Numbered from the stretch's first letter, positions 16,172 to 26,011 are shown. The stretch is DNA of 64,000 nt from Hyphomicrobiales bacterium (GCA_900466005.1 UEGQ01000003.1:434001-498000); one strand, 5' to 3'. Numbers and translations: made by a program. The notes: a model not told the origin generated them from the letters alone.

Positions 16172-18676
16172 CTAGCGCCGCTGCGTCGGCTTTACCGGTT
16201 TGAGCACGGCTTGGGCGCTACGGAAATCCTTCCACGGATCGGCAGAAAGCCGTGCGAGGCGAGCCGTCGCATTGTTGACGGTGAAGTGAGCCGGGCCGAT
16301 AGCCGGCGTCAACTCCTCCCAGTCGAGCGGCATCGACACGGGGGCGCCTTCACGGGCGCGGGAAGAGTAGGGGGCGACGGCCGTGGCACCGCGACCGTTG
16401 CGCAGATAGTCGATCAGGATCTTGCCCTTCCGCTTCGCCTTGGAGACCGTCGCAACGTATCGGTCCGGCGAATCCGCCGCCATGGCGTCGGCAATCGCCT
16501 TCATGGCTGCCTTGACCTCGGGCCACTCGGTCTTCGGTTTCAGCGGTGCGACGACGTGCAGGCCCTTGCCGCCCGACGTCTTGACGAAGCCGGTGAGCCC
16601 GATGTCGGCGAAGCGCGCGCGCACCTCGCGCGCCGCCTCGATGACGCGCTCCCAGGAGACGTCCGGCCCCGGGTCCAGGTCCATGTTGACCATGTCGGGC
16701 TCTTCCCACGCGTCGAGTGTCGATCCCCAGGGGTGAATTTCCAGGACCCCGCCCTGCACCAGACCGAGCAGTCCGTCGAGATCCTCGATCGCGACGTAGT
16801 GTTCGTCGCCACTCTCCTTCGGATCATCGACCTGCCGGATTTCCTTGCGCATGCCGCGCCATGCGTGTTTCTGGAAAAAGCAGGACCCGGAAATGCCCTC
16901 CGGACAGCGGAGCAGCGCCAGCGGCCGGTGGACGATGAACGGGGCGATCAGCGGCCAGACTTCGAGATAATAGTCTGCGAGCCCGGCCTTGGTGACACCC
17001 GCCTCCGGCCAGTAGATACGGTCGGCATGGGTGAGCGCCACGCTGCGCTTCGGCGGCGTGTCTTTCGCGTCCTCGGTCGTCGTTTCCTGCACCACTTCGC
17101 GCGCCGCCTTGTCTTCCCTTAGACCGCGGAAGGAAGCATGCCGCAGATGAGCATCCGCCGTCCAGCCGCGGAACTCGATTTCCGCGACGAGCTCCGGCCG
17201 AACGAAGACGACATCACGGCGTTCCGTCGCGGAGAGGCGCTCGGCAAAAGGCGACTCCTCCTGCTGGAGGTCGTTCAGGGTGCGGTAGAGTTCCCTGGAG
17301 ACCGCGGCGCTGTAGCCGGTGCCGACACGGCCGGCATGGGACAGGCGGCCCTTGTCATCGTAATGCCCCATGACCAGCGACCCGATCGCCTCTCGGGTGA
17401 CCGAGGAGGGGACGTAGCCGCCGATCACCAGTTCCTGGCGCGCCGAGCACTTCGATTTGACCCAGTCGCGCCCGCGTCCCGATCGATAGGGCGCATCCGC
17501 CCGCTTCGAGATGATGCCTTCCAGGCTGAGCCGGCAGGCGTGGCGGAGCACCATCTCGCCACTCTCGGCGAAATCCTCGCTATAGCGCAAGGTCCTGGCA
17601 TTAGGAGGAAGCACCTGCCGCAGCAGCGACTTGCGGTCCGGCAGCTTTGCACCTCGGAGGTCCACGCCGTCGAGATAGAGGAGGTCGAAGAGATAGAGGA
17701 GAAAGCGGTCGGCGCGACCTTCGCTCAGATCTGCCTGGAGCTGCGAGAAGCTGCTTGCGCCGGCCTGGCCTTCGACCACCACCTCCCCATCCAGGATCGC
17801 GCTCTTCACGGGAAGTGCCTCGAGCTCGGCGACGAGAGCCCGTCCGAAGCGGTCGGTCCAGTCCAGACCGCTGCGTGTCAGCAATCGCACCTGGCCGCCT
17901 TCGACCCTCGCCTGCAGCCGATAGCCGTCGAACTTCACCTCATGAAGCCAGTGCTTGCCCTTCGGCGCTGCCTTGACCAAGGTTGCAAGCTCCGGATCGA
18001 CGAAGTCTGGTATGGGGCCCTTCCGCGATCCCTTGACCGCCGCTGGATTGATCACCGTTTCCGCTGCCGCCTGCACGTCCTTTCCCTTGCCGCGCGCCTT
18101 CGCCGGATTCCTGGGCGGGTCCCCGACGTCGTTGACGTCGCGGCCGGAGACCACGGACAGGGGCTGTTCTTCGAGAATGTCCGGGTCGTCCTCGCTGCGC
18201 GCGGCCTCGTCCTCTCCCTTGATGAGCAACCAGTTCTCACGCTTCTCGCCGTTGGCGGCCATGCGGACGAGATGCCAGCGACCATTGAGCTTCTCCCCGT
18301 CGAGTTCGAATTCGAGATGCCCCTTGCGATAGGCCTTGTGCATATCGCCGAGCGGATGCCACGTCCCCCGGTCCCAGATGATGACATTGCCGGCGCCGTA
18401 ATGTCCCTTCGGTATGCTGCCTTCGAAGCCGCCGTATTCGATCGGATGATCCTCGACATGAACGGCGAGCCGCTTCTCTCCCGGCACGAGGCTCGGGCCA
18501 CGGGTGACGGCCCAGCTCTTCAGCACGCCGTCCATCTCCAGGCGGAGGTCGTAATGCAGGCGTCGGGCGGCGTGCTTCTGGATCACGAAGCCGTTGCCGG
18601 AGGCGGTGCGCTCGCCTCCGCGTGGTTCGGGAGACTGCTGGAAATTCCGTTTCTTGTGATAGGTCTGCAGGGACAC
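16172..18676 (-). CDS. ligD: Multifunctional DNA ligase D (PE-LIG-POL)
   Basis: An 834-residue LigD that trims, fills and seals broken DNA ends. The N-terminal 3'-phosphoesterase (about 20-190) has the HYDLRLEMDG motif and GHYGAGNVIIWDRG. The ATP-dependent ligase (about 225-510) has nucleophile Lys248 in EVKFDGYRL and DGEVVV downstream. The C-terminal AEP-type polymerase (about 540-834) has DRIYWPEAG, catalytic Asp666/Asp668 in MDLDPGPD and SGGKGLHVV. The order PE-LIG-POL is that of many rhizobial LigD proteins. The start is GTG at 18676, with AGGCAGG upstream, since no ATG precedes the first domain. The start codon lies inside the last bases region of the adjacent Ku gene, which ends at 18681, so the two are a coupled operon. 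Confidence 0.95.
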   Translation of the reverse strand: MSLQTYHKKRNFQQSPEPRGGERTASGNGFVIQKHAARRLHYDLRLEMDGVLKSWAVTRGPSLVPGEKRLAVHVEDHPIEYGGFEGSIPKGHYGAGNVIIWDRGTWHPLGDMHKAYRKGHLEFELDGEKLNGRWHLVRMAANGEKRENWLLIKGEDEAARSEDDPDILEEQPLSVVSGRDVNDVGDPPRNPAKARGKGKDVQAAAETVINPAAVKGSRKGPIPDFVDPELATLVKAAPKGKHWLHEVKFDGYRLQARVEGGQVRLLTRSGLDWTDRFGRALVAELEALPVKSAILDGEVVVEGQAGASSFSQLQADLSEGRADRFLLYLFDLLYLDGVDLRGAKLPDRKSLLRQVLPPNARTLRYSEDFAESGEMVLRHACRLSLEGIISKRADAPYRSGRGRDWVKSKCSARQELVIGGYVPSSVTREAIGSLVMGHYDDKGRLSHAGRVGTGYSAAVSRELYRTLNDLQQEESPFAERLSATERRDVVFVRPELVAEIEFRGWTADAHLRHASFRGLREDKAAREVVQETTTEDAKDTPPKRSVALTHADRIYWPEAGVTKAGLADYYLEVWPLIAPFIVHRPLALLRCPEGISGSCFFQKHAWRGMRKEIRQVDDPKESGDEHYVAIEDLDGLLGLVQGGVLEIHPWGSTLDAWEEPDMVNMDLDPGPDVSWERVIEAAREVRARFADIGLTGFVKTSGGKGLHVVAPLKPKTEWPEVKAAMKAIADAMAADSPDRYVATVSKAKRKGKILIDYLRNGRGATAVAPYSSRAREGAPVSMPLDWEELTPAIGPAHFTVNNATARLARLSADPWKDFRSAQAVLKPVKPTQRR

Positions 18677-18680
18677 GGGA

Positions 18681-19523
18681 TCAGCCTGCCTTTCTGCGCT
18701 GCCCGGCCTCGCGTCCGGTGGCTTTCGTCTTGCCGCGCTTCGCGTCTGCACGGACGCCCGCACTGCGCCGCAACGCCTCCATAAGGTCGGTGACCTTCCC
18801 CGTCTCGACCTTCCTTGGCTTCTTCGGTCGACGACCGGCGAGCTTCGCCTTGACCAGTTCGGCCACCGCCTCCTCGTAGCGGTCATCGAACTCGGCGGGA
18901 TCGAAATGCCCCATCTTCGTCTCGATGATGTGGCGGGCGAGATCGAGCATTTCTCCCGAAACGCGGATATCGGAAATCTCGTCGAATATCTCCGCGTCGT
19001 CACGGACCTCATAGTCGAAATTGAGGGTGGTCGCGATCATCCCCTTGTCGTGCGGACGAAGGAGCAGCGTCCGGACCCGCCGGAAGAGGACGGTCCGCGC
19101 GAGGCCGGCCACCTTCTTCTCCTCCATCGCTTCACGGATGAGCGCGTAGGCTTCCGTGGCACTCTCGTCTGCCGGCGCAACGAAATAGGGTCTTTCGAAG
19201 AAGGTCGTGTCGACGTTGTCGCAGGAGATGAAGGTCTGCATTTCCAGCCGCTTGTCGCTCTTCGGCACCGCGGCCTTGATCTCCTCCGGTTCGAGGATCA
19301 CGCAGTCTCCGTCGGGCGCCTCGTAGCCCTTGACGATATCCTCGTTCTCGACGGCCTTGCCGGTCTCGCTGTCGACATACCGTCGGTGCACGCGGTGGCC
19401 GGTATCGCGATTGATGATGTGAAAGGATATGCGTTCGCCTTCCGATACCGCGCCGTGGAGCGTCACTGGGCAGATCAGTTCCCCGACCGAAAGATGGCCT
19501 CTCCAGATCGCGCGCGCTGCCAA
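18681..19523 (-). CDS. ku: Non-homologous end joining protein Ku (copy 2)
   Basis: A 280-residue bacterial Ku, leading the ku-ligD operon. The core begins at RAIWRGHLSVGELICPV, with FHIINRDTGHRVHRRYVD, ERPYFVAPADESATEAY, LARTVLFRRVRTLLLRPHDKGM and a long basic C-terminal tail (about residues 225-280) that includes the minimal LigD-contact-like region. The start is TTG at 19523, supported by GGAGGA 7 bases upstream; no ATG is available in a suitable place. ligD begins 4 bases after its stop codon. An EcfG-like promoter at 19552-19576 would give a leader of about 20 bases. Confidence 0.93.
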   Translation of the reverse strand: MAARAIWRGHLSVGELICPVTLHGAVSEGERISFHIINRDTGHRVHRRYVDSETGKAVENEDIVKGYEAPDGDCVILEPEEIKAAVPKSDKRLEMQTFISCDNVDTTFFERPYFVAPADESATEAYALIREAMEEKKVAGLARTVLFRRVRTLLLRPHDKGMIATTLNFDYEVRDDAEIFDEISDIRVSGEMLDLARHIIETKMGHFDPAEFDDRYEEAVAELVKAKLAGRRPKKPRKVETGKVTDLMEALRRSAGVRADAKRGKTKATGREAGQRRKAG

Positions 19524-19933
19524 GACAAATCCTCCGTCTCGATAGGGGCGAAATGCGGGCTTGCCGCTTTTGTTCCTGTCATCGCGGTATTCGCGCGGGT
19601 CAGCATGCCCGCGAAGTGCCCGGTTTCTGCCCGGGCGAAGCCTCGGAAGGATTTCGTTAACCTTCGGGCAACCAATTAACCATAAAGATTGGTGGATACG
19701 TCGGAATGGGATTTCGCCGCTCGTGAATCCCCTCGAGGCATGACGCCAGCCCGTCGTACCGGTCTCGGTCCGGTATGTTTTTTCATTGAAGCAGTTCAGG
19801 GGACGGTCTTCGGTGGGCGCCGGGCGAAAGCCCGCTCTTCCTTGACGTGGCGTGAGTCCGCAGACACTCGAGACATCCCGGGACCATTTCAGTCCGTCCG
19901 GTCGCATGCCGGACATGAACGAGGAATATTGTC
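19524..19933. other. Divergent intergenic region ku2 / icpA
   Basis: A 410-base gap between two leftward/rightward TTG-started genes. It contains the EcfG-like promoter for ku2-ligD (19552-19576) and a GTTAAC palindrome (19656-19661) followed by a locally AT-rich stretch to about 19690. No further gene is supported. The promoter of the chemotaxis operon must lie in the right half but I cannot define it. Confidence 0.5.
19552..19576 (-). promoter_or_regulatory. EcfG/RpoE2-like promoter candidate for ku2-ligD
   Basis: On the minus strand GGAAC (19576-19572), a 16-base spacer and CATT (19555-19552). It matches GGAAC-N16-cgTT at eight of nine positions and is correctly placed about 29 bases before the TTG start. 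Confidence 0.5.
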
Positions 19934-21577
19934 TTGGCGCAGGTTTCGCCGGCAGATCGGACAGCGGGAGCGCAGGGCGGCAGCCTGCGCGACAGGTTGC
20001 GCTTTGCCGGGCTCGAACAGGCGGGCTGCGAGCAGCTGAGGCGGCATCGCCCGCTGCTCGACGAAAGCATGAAGAAGGGGCTTCGCGACGTCTTCCAGCG
20101 TTACCAGACGTTTCCGGATGCGGCCCGGAATTTCACGAGCGAGCGGCAGCTCGAACGCCTGCACGATCTTCTCGCCTCCCACTGGGATGTCCTGACGGAC
20201 GCCCGCTTCGATGGCCTTTACGCGGAGCGCGTCAAGGTTCTCTCCGATAGCGAAAGCAAGATGGGGCTCGATCCCCGTTGGCATGTCGCCGGACACGCCG
20301 TCGTGCTCGAACACCTGATCGGCGGCGTTCTCGAGGAGATCGCAGGCTCGGGTTTCCTGCCGTCCGGACGCAAGCGCGCCCGTGAACTCGCCGAACTCGT
20401 CGACGTGCTGGTGCGTGTCGTCATGGTCGATGTCGAGATCGCCGTCTCGTTGCGCTTTAACGAACTGCGGCTTCGTCATCACCGCGAGCTCACCGAACTG
20501 CGCGAACGCGAACGCTCCGATGTCGACACGATCTTCGGTCCGACGATCCGCGCCTTCGCCGATCGGGATCTTGACCAGCGCGTTACCGGCGACGTGCCGG
20601 AAGCCTATGCTGATCTGGCCCGGGACCTCAACACTGCGCTCGAGCAGGTGCAGGCAGCGCTGATCTCCTCGGACGAGAGGGCGCGGTCGGCCGAGACGGC
20701 CCTTGCTGCCGTCGTGTCGGCCTCGTCCGACTTCGCGGGTCGTGCGGGGCAGCATTCCGGAGAGCTGCAGGAGGCTACCGCCACGCTGCAGGCCCTGTTG
20801 AGCGAAGCGCGCATGACGGCCGAGCAGACGAAGGCTGCGGAGACGGCGGTTGCCGCGGCCCGTCGTTCCGTCGAGGGCAGCGGCGAAGTCGCAGGACGCG
20901 CCATTGCGGCCATGGCGGACATCGAGACCTCGGCCGAACAGATCGGCCGCATCATCGGCGCGATCGACGAGATCGCCTTCCAGACCAACCTTCTCGCCCT
21001 CAATGCTGGAATAGAGGCTGCGCGTGCCGGCGACAGCGGGCGCGGCTTTGCCGTCGTTGCCCAGGAGGTCCGTGCGCTTGCGCAGCGCTCCGCCGACGCC
21101 GCCCGCGAGATCAAGACGCTGGTCGCCACCACCAAGGCGCAGGTCGATGCGGGCGTAAAGATCGTTGCCCATACGCAGGATGCCATCGGCAGTATCGCAG
21201 GCGAAGTCGGCGGGATCAGCGAAACGGTCGGGGAGATCGCTCGCCGGTCGACGGCTCAGGCGGACGGGCTTCACGGTCTTGCTGGAGACGTCTCCGGTCT
21301 CGTCGGCGAGGTGAACGCCAGCGCCGAGCTCGCCCGTCGTTCGAGCGAAGGCGCGGATGATCTGCATAACCTCATCGTGGAGCTCGGCCGGACGGTTCGT
21401 GAGTTCCACTACGAGCGCCGGCATAGGAGCTCCGCGGTTGTTTCGGACGAACGGCGCCGGTCGGCCGGTGTCGTTTCGGCGGACCGTCTGCCCGCCGCAG
21501 CGAACGTGGGCATGGAGGAGACTGAGGGCGCATTCGGGCTCGATGTCCCGATGCAGATCGGCGGCTGGGGAGGTTGA
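19934..21577 (+). CDS. icpA: Cytoplasmic chemoreceptor IcpA (protoglobin-like sensor + MCP domain)
   Basis: A 547-residue soluble methyl-accepting chemotaxis protein, first gene of the che operon. There are no membrane segments. Residues about 15-190 resemble the sensor globin of HemAT-type receptors ([33 protein letters not shown]). Residues about 205-260 form a HAMP-like linker, and 300-500 is the signalling coiled coil with the hairpin tip [20 protein letters not shown] that binds CheA/CheW. At the position of the proximal haem His the alignment gives Glu107. The start is TTG at 19934 with GAGGAA upstream. No NWETF-type CheR tether is present at the C-terminus. Confidence 0.9.
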   Translation: MAQVSPADRTAGAQGGSLRDRLRFAGLEQAGCEQLRRHRPLLDESMKKGLRDVFQRYQTFPDAARNFTSERQLERLHDLLASHWDVLTDARFDGLYAERVKVLSDSESKMGLDPRWHVAGHAVVLEHLIGGVLEEIAGSGFLPSGRKRARELAELVDVLVRVVMVDVEIAVSLRFNELRLRHHRELTELRERERSDVDTIFGPTIRAFADRDLDQRVTGDVPEAYADLARDLNTALEQVQAALISSDERARSAETALAAVVSASSDFAGRAGQHSGELQEATATLQALLSEARMTAEQTKAAETAVAAARRSVEGSGEVAGRAIAAMADIETSAEQIGRIIGAIDEIAFQTNLLALNAGIEAARAGDSGRGFAVVAQEVRALAQRSADAAREIKTLVATTKAQVDAGVKIVAHTQDAIGSIAGEVGGISETVGEIARRSTAQADGLHGLAGDVSGLVGEVNASAELARRSSEGADDLHNLIVELGRTVREFHYERRHRSSAVVSDERRRSAGVVSADRLPAAANVGMEETEGAFGLDVPMQIGGWGG

Positions 21578-21713
21578 GGGGATTGTTTACCACCTTCCAT
21601 TACACAAGGGGAATTCGGACGGGCGAAAGGGCCCGCGGGGTGCCGTTTCCGGCTTCCGCGAGCGGGCTTCCCAGGCGGGACATCGATCTCTCCGAAACAC
21701 GAGGAAAGAACTG

Positions 21714-22013
21714 ATGGCAACACGGAAAGGCGCAAACAAGAGCTTGAAGCTGGCCGAGGTGCTGGACCTCAACGAGGCTTCGGCCCTGAAGAGCAGTCTC
21801 ATGGACCTGCGCGGCAGCGGGCTCGACATCGATGCATCGCAAGTCAAGCGCGTCGGAGCGCAATGCGTGCAGGTGCTGATGGCGGGAGCGAATGCGTGGG
21901 ATGCCGACAAGAAGCCTTTCACGTTCGTGAAGGCGTCGGAGGCCTTCCTGAAGACCCTTCAATTGATTGGCGTGAATGCAGACCACCTGCTCGCTAAGGA
22001 GATTCGGCAATGA
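21714..22013 (+). CDS. cheS: Chemotaxis protein CheS (STAS-like)
   Basis: A 99-residue STAS-type protein (LAEVLDLNEASALKSSLMDL, GLDIDASQVKRVGAQCVQVL). In S. meliloti CheS binds CheA and increases its affinity for CheY1, which speeds CheY1 dephosphorylation. It occupies the same place here, between icpA and cheY1, overlapping cheY1 by 4 bases (ATGA). The ATG at 21714 has GAGGAAAG upstream. Typical STAS anti-anti-sigma proteins have a phosphorylatable Ser. Here the equivalent region reads DASQVKR, so a Ser is present, but phosphorylation is not implied. Confidence 0.88.
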   Translation: MATRKGANKSLKLAEVLDLNEASALKSSLMDLRGSGLDIDASQVKRVGAQCVQVLMAGANAWDADKKPFTFVKASEAFLKTLQLIGVNADHLLAKEIRQ

Positions 22014-22375
22014 AGAAGAAAGTACTGACGGTGGATGACTCCAGGACCATCCGCAACATGCTGCTCGTGACACTCAACAATGCCGGCTTCGAAACCGTGC
22101 AGGCGGAAGACGGCGTCGAAGGCCTCGAAATCCTGGAGGAGGCCAACCCCGACGTGATCGTCACCGACATCAACATGCCGCGCCTTGACGGCTTCGGCTT
22201 CATCGAAGGCGTCCGCCGCAACGAGAAATATCGTGCGGTTCCGATCCTGGTGCTCACTACGGAAAGCGACGCGGAGAAGAAGAACCGTGCACGTCAGGCC
22301 GGTGCCACCGGCTGGATCGTGAAGCCGTTCGATCCCACCAAGCTGATCGATGCGATTGAACGTGTAACTGCCTAA
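22010..22375 (+). CDS. cheY1: Chemotaxis response regulator CheY1
   Basis: A 121-residue single-domain receiver. The acidic pair is Asp9-Asp10, the phosphoacceptor is Asp53 in VTDINMPRLDG, Thr is in VLTTES, and Lys is in VKPFDP. In S. meliloti CheY1 acts as a phosphate sink that drains phosphoryl groups from CheY2-P through CheA. It overlaps cheS by 4 bases and is followed after 15 bases by cheA. It differs strongly from CheY2 at 27059-27448, supporting distinct roles. Confidence 0.95.
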   Translation: MKKKVLTVDDSRTIRNMLLVTLNNAGFETVQAEDGVEGLEILEEANPDVIVTDINMPRLDGFGFIEGVRRNEKYRAVPILVLTTESDAEKKNRARQAGATGWIVKPFDPTKLIDAIERVTA

Positions 22376-22390
22376 GCGGGAATTCCTCCG

Positions 22391-24634
22391 ATGGATATGA
22401 ACGAAATCAAAGAGATCTTCTTCCAGGAATGCGAGGAACAGCTCGCGGAACTGGAGTCCGGTCTTCTCAAGATGAATGACGGGGACCGCGATCCGGAAAC
22501 GGTGAATGCCGTGTTCCGGGCCGTGCATTCGATCAAGGGCGGTGCGGGCGCTTTCGGCCTGGACGACCTTGTATCCTTTGCGCACGTCTTCGAGACGACT
22601 CTCGATTGCGTTCGATCCAACAAGCTCGAGCCGACGCACGAGGTGCTGAAGGTGATGCTGCGGGCCGCCGACGTGCTCGCCGACCTCACCAACGCCGCCC
22701 GCGATGGCGGTAGCGTCGACGGCGCGCGCAGCGCCGGCCTCGTCCGCGAGCTGGAAGCCCTTGCGAACGGCGAAGCGCCGCCCGCCGCGGCTCCGGTCGC
22801 AGCCGCGGCTGCACCGACCCAGGCACCCGCCGTTGTTCCGACTGACGACAGCGGATTCCAGCCGATCCCGTTCTCCTTCGATGCCTTCGACGATGAACCG
22901 GCACTGCCGCGCTTCGCCATCGCGTTCAAGCCGCGCCGCGATCTCTACTCCAAGGGCAACGACGCGGCCTTGCTGCTGCGCGATCTCTCCCGCCTCGGCG
23001 AGATGAGCATTCATTGCGACATGGATGCTCTTCCGATGCTCGACGAGATGGATCCGGAAGAGGCCTATTTCAGCTGGAACATCGAGCTCTCGACCGACAA
23101 GGGCGAGGATGCGATCCGGACCGTCTTCGAGTTTGCCGAATGGGACTGCGACCTCGACGTGAAGGTGCAGACGCAAGAGGCTGCCCCGACGGGTGAAGAG
23201 CCTCCGATGGTTCCGGTTCCCTTCGATCTTTCGCTGCTCGATGAGGGCGGAGCGTCGGAGGCAAAAGCTCCCGAGAGTGATGTCGCGGCAGCAGTTGCGG
23301 CGGCAGAAACCGCCTCCAATGTGACACAGCTTGCAGGCGCCGCCGCCCGGCAGGAAAAGAGGGAAGCTCCGGCAGCCGCACCTGCCGCCGCGGCAGCCGC
23401 CGCGAACGCGGCGCAGAATGCCGCAGCCGGGCAGACAATCCGTGTCGACCTCGACCGCGTCGATCGCCTCATCAACTTGGTCGGCGAGCTCGTCATCAAC
23501 CAGGCCATGCTCTCGCAGAGCGTGATCGAGAACGATGCCAACGGCACCTCGACGATCAACATGGGTCTCGAAGAGCTGCAGCAGCTCACCCGTGAGATCC
23601 AGGATTCGGTGATGGCAATCCGTGCGCAGCCGGTGAAGCCTGTCTTCCAGCGCATGTCCCGCATCGTGCGCGAGGTCGCCGACATGGTCGGCAAGCAGAT
23701 CCGCCTCATCACGGAAGGGGAAAACACCGAAGTCGACAAGACCGTCATCGACAAGCTCGCCGAGCCCCTGACCCATATGATCCGCAATGCCGTCGACCAC
23801 GGCATCGAGACGCCGGAGAAACGCGTCGCCGCCGGCAAGAACCCCGAAGGGACAGTCAAGCTGACCGCGAAGCATCGCTCCGGTCGCATCGTCATCGAAC
23901 TGGTGGACGATGGTGCCGGCATCAACCGCGAGAGGGTTCGTCAGAAAGCCATCGACAACGATCTGATCGCCGCCGATGCCAACCTCTCCGACGAGGAAAT
24001 CGACAACCTGATCTTCATGCCGGGCTTCTCGACCGCCGACAAGATCTCCGACATCTCCGGCCGCGGCGTCGGCATGGATGTCGTGAAGCGCTCGATCCAG
24101 GCCCTTGGCGGTCGCATCTCCATCAGCTCGAAGCCGGGCCACGGTTCCACCTTCACCATGAGCCTGCCGCTGACGCTGGCCGTGCTCGACGGCATGGTCG
24201 TCACCGTCGCCGGCCAGACGCTGGTCGTACCGCTGACGGCAATCGTCGAAACCCTCCAGCCGGAGGCGCAGAACATCCATTCCTTCGGGTCCAATCAGCG
24301 TCTGATTTCCATCCGCAACAGCTTCTGCCCGTTGGTGGACGTCGGCCGCATCCTCAATTTCCGCGGCACCCAGGCCAACCCGGTCGAAGGCGTCGCCCTG
24401 CTGGTGGAATCGGAAGGCGGCGGCCAGCGCGCCCTGATGGTCGATGCCATCCAGGGCCAGCGTCAGGTGGTCATCAAGTCGCTCGAAGCGAACTACACAC
24501 ACGTTCCGGGCATCGCCGCAGCCACCATCCTCGGTGACGGCCGGGTTGCCCTGATCCTTGACGTCGACGCCGTCGTCGCCGCTTCCCGCGGCCAATCCCT
24601 CAAGCCGGAAATGTCTTTAGCAGTCGCAGGTTAG
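22391..24634 (+). CDS. cheA: Chemotaxis histidine kinase CheA
   Basis: A 747-residue kinase. P1 phosphotransfer domain is at residues 1-110 with His46 in AVHSIKGGAGAFGL. An Ala/Pro-rich linker follows, then P2 CheY-binding domain (about 175-265, FAIAFKPRRDLYSKG), a second Ala-rich linker, P3 dimerisation helices (about 350-415), and P4 ATPase with MIRNAVDHGIETPEKR, DDGAGIN and GRGVGMDVVK. The C-terminal P5 is CheW-like (LTAIVETLQPE to VDAVVAASRGQS). CheA autophosphorylates in receptor arrays and passes phosphate to CheY1, CheY2 and CheB. It is followed by cheW after 4 bases. Confidence 0.97.
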   Translation: MDMNEIKEIFFQECEEQLAELESGLLKMNDGDRDPETVNAVFRAVHSIKGGAGAFGLDDLVSFAHVFETTLDCVRSNKLEPTHEVLKVMLRAADVLADLTNAARDGGSVDGARSAGLVRELEALANGEAPPAAAPVAAAAAPTQAPAVVPTDDSGFQPIPFSFDAFDDEPALPRFAIAFKPRRDLYSKGNDAALLLRDLSRLGEMSIHCDMDALPMLDEMDPEEAYFSWNIELSTDKGEDAIRTVFEFAEWDCDLDVKVQTQEAAPTGEEPPMVPVPFDLSLLDEGGASEAKAPESDVAAAVAAAETASNVTQLAGAAARQEKREAPAAAPAAAAAAANAAQNAAAGQTIRVDLDRVDRLINLVGELVINQAMLSQSVIENDANGTSTINMGLEELQQLTREIQDSVMAIRAQPVKPVFQRMSRIVREVADMVGKQIRLITEGENTEVDKTVIDKLAEPLTHMIRNAVDHGIETPEKRVAAGKNPEGTVKLTAKHRSGRIVIELVDDGAGINRERVRQKAIDNDLIAADANLSDEEIDNLIFMPGFSTADKISDISGRGVGMDVVKRSIQALGGRISISSKPGHGSTFTMSLPLTLAVLDGMVVTVAGQTLVVPLTAIVETLQPEAQNIHSFGSNQRLISIRNSFCPLVDVGRILNFRGTQANPVEGVALLVESEGGGQRALMVDAIQGQRQVVIKSLEANYTHVPGIAAATILGDGRVALILDVDAVVAASRGQSLKPEMSLAVAG

Positions 24635-24638
24635 TTTC

Positions 24639-25106
24639 ATGTCGTATGCGATCAAAAATCTTGTCCAAGGTAGTCGGGAGCTCATCGCCTTCCGCATCGG
24701 CGATCAGGAATTTTGCGTGAACATCATGTCGGTTCGCGAGATCCGCGGCTGGACGCAGGCCACGCCGCTCCCGCATGCGCCGCCTTTCGTCATGGGCGTC
24801 ATCAACCTGCGCGGCGCGGTGCTGCCGATCGTCGATCTTTCGTTCCGGCTCGGTCTCGGGCAATCGGAGCCGACGGCGAGGCATGTGATCATCGTCGCCC
24901 AGGTCCGCAACAAGACGGTCGGGCTTCTGGTCGAGGCCGTCTCCGACATCCTGACCGTCACCGACGAGAACATTCAGCCGACGCCTGAGATCTCCACCGA
25001 TCAAGAGAAGCAGTATGCTCGCGGAATTCTCGCGATCGACAAGCGCATGATCTGCCTGATCGAGCTGGAAGGCCTCTTCCCGGAAACCGAAAGCGAGGCT
25101 GCATGA
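24639..25106 (+). CDS. cheW: Chemotaxis coupling protein CheW
   Basis: A 155-residue CheW fold that couples receptors to CheA. Visible are ELIAFRIGDQEFCVNIMSVREIRG, the LPHAPPFVMGVINLRGAVLPIVDL core and the C-terminal ARGILAIDKRMICLIELEGL. Length and motifs are normal. It lies directly between cheA and cheR and overlaps cheR by 4 bases, which keeps stoichiometry through coupled translation. Confidence 0.96.
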   Translation: MSYAIKNLVQGSRELIAFRIGDQEFCVNIMSVREIRGWTQATPLPHAPPFVMGVINLRGAVLPIVDLSFRLGLGQSEPTARHVIIVAQVRNKTVGLLVEAVSDILTVTDENIQPTPEISTDQEKQYARGILAIDKRMICLIELEGLFPETESEAA

Positions 25107-26011
25107 TTCCCGCGAGTGCCGCATTCCACAGACCATCCGACGACGAGATTCTCGCCAGCGGGGAATATCCGCTGACCCGGCGAGACCTGAACGACATCGC
25201 CGCGATGATCTATGCCGATGCCGGGATCGCTCTCAACGACTCGAAGGCCTCGCTCGTCTACTCGCGTCTGTCGAAGCACATCCGCAACCTCGGCCTCAGT
25301 GGCTTCCGTGAGTATTGCGCGTTGGTGTCCTCTCCCGAGGGTGCGCACGAGCGCCGGGAGATGCTGTCGCACCTGACAACCAACTTCACCCGGTTCTTCC
25401 GCGAGAACCACCATTTCGAGCATCTGCGCGACGAGGTGTTGCCGGGCCTGATAGCCCGCGCCAAGGCGGGCGGCCGCGTCCGCATCTGGTCGGCCGCGAG
25501 CTCGGACGGCCAGGAGCCCTATTCGATCGCCCTCACGGTGTTCCAGGCCTTCCCGAACGTGCTCGACTACGACTTCAAGATCCTCGCGACCGATATCGAT
25601 CCGAAGATCCTAGCGATCGCCCGTCAGGGTGCCTACGACGAGCAGGCTTTGGAAACCGTCTCGCCGAACATACGCAAGCAGTGGTTCAAGGAAGTTGAAA
25701 TCGGCGGCCGTCGCAAGTTCCAGGTGGACGACCGCCTGAAGCGCTTGATCACCTATAACGAACTGAACCTGATGTCCCAGTGGCCGTTCAAGGGCAAGTT
25801 CGACGTCATCTTCTGCCGCAACGTCGTCATCTACTTCGATGAGCCGACGCAGATGCGCATTTGGTCGCGCTTCGCCGATCTTCTGCCGGAAGGCGGCCAT
25901 CTCTACATCGGCCATTCCGAGCGTGTGTCCGGCGACGCGAAGGCCTATTTCGACAACACCGGCATCACCACCTACCGCTTTGTCGGAAAGACGGGAGGGC
26001 GCAAGCTGTGA
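25103..26011 (+). CDS. cheR: Chemoreceptor methyltransferase CheR
   Basis: A 302-residue SAM-dependent protein-glutamate methyltransferase that methylates receptors for adaptation. An N-terminal helical domain (about 25-95) contains [19 protein letters not shown] and [10 protein letters not shown]. The catalytic domain has [17 protein letters not shown] (SAM motif I), [20 protein letters not shown] and [10 protein letters not shown]. The ATG overlaps cheW by 4 bases, and the stop overlaps the cheB GTG (GTGA). Confidence 0.97.
   Translation: MIPASAAFHRPSDDEILASGEYPLTRRDLNDIAAMIYADAGIALNDSKASLVYSRLSKHIRNLGLSGFREYCALVSSPEGAHERREMLSHLTTNFTRFFRENHHFEHLRDEVLPGLIARAKAGGRVRIWSAASSDGQEPYSIALTVFQAFPNVLDYDFKILATDIDPKILAIARQGAYDEQALETVSPNIRKQWFKEVEIGGRRKFQVDDRLKRLITYNELNLMSQWPFKGKFDVIFCRNVVIYFDEPTQMRIWSRFADLLPEGGHLYIGHSERVSGDAKAYFDNTGITTYRFVGKTGGRKL

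Noticed and set aside
21959-24595. Very long open frame on the minus strand opposite cheA
   Set aside because: A product of high GC at wobble positions; low-complexity His/Arg/Asp-rich translation with no motif, while the plus strand encodes a complete CheA.
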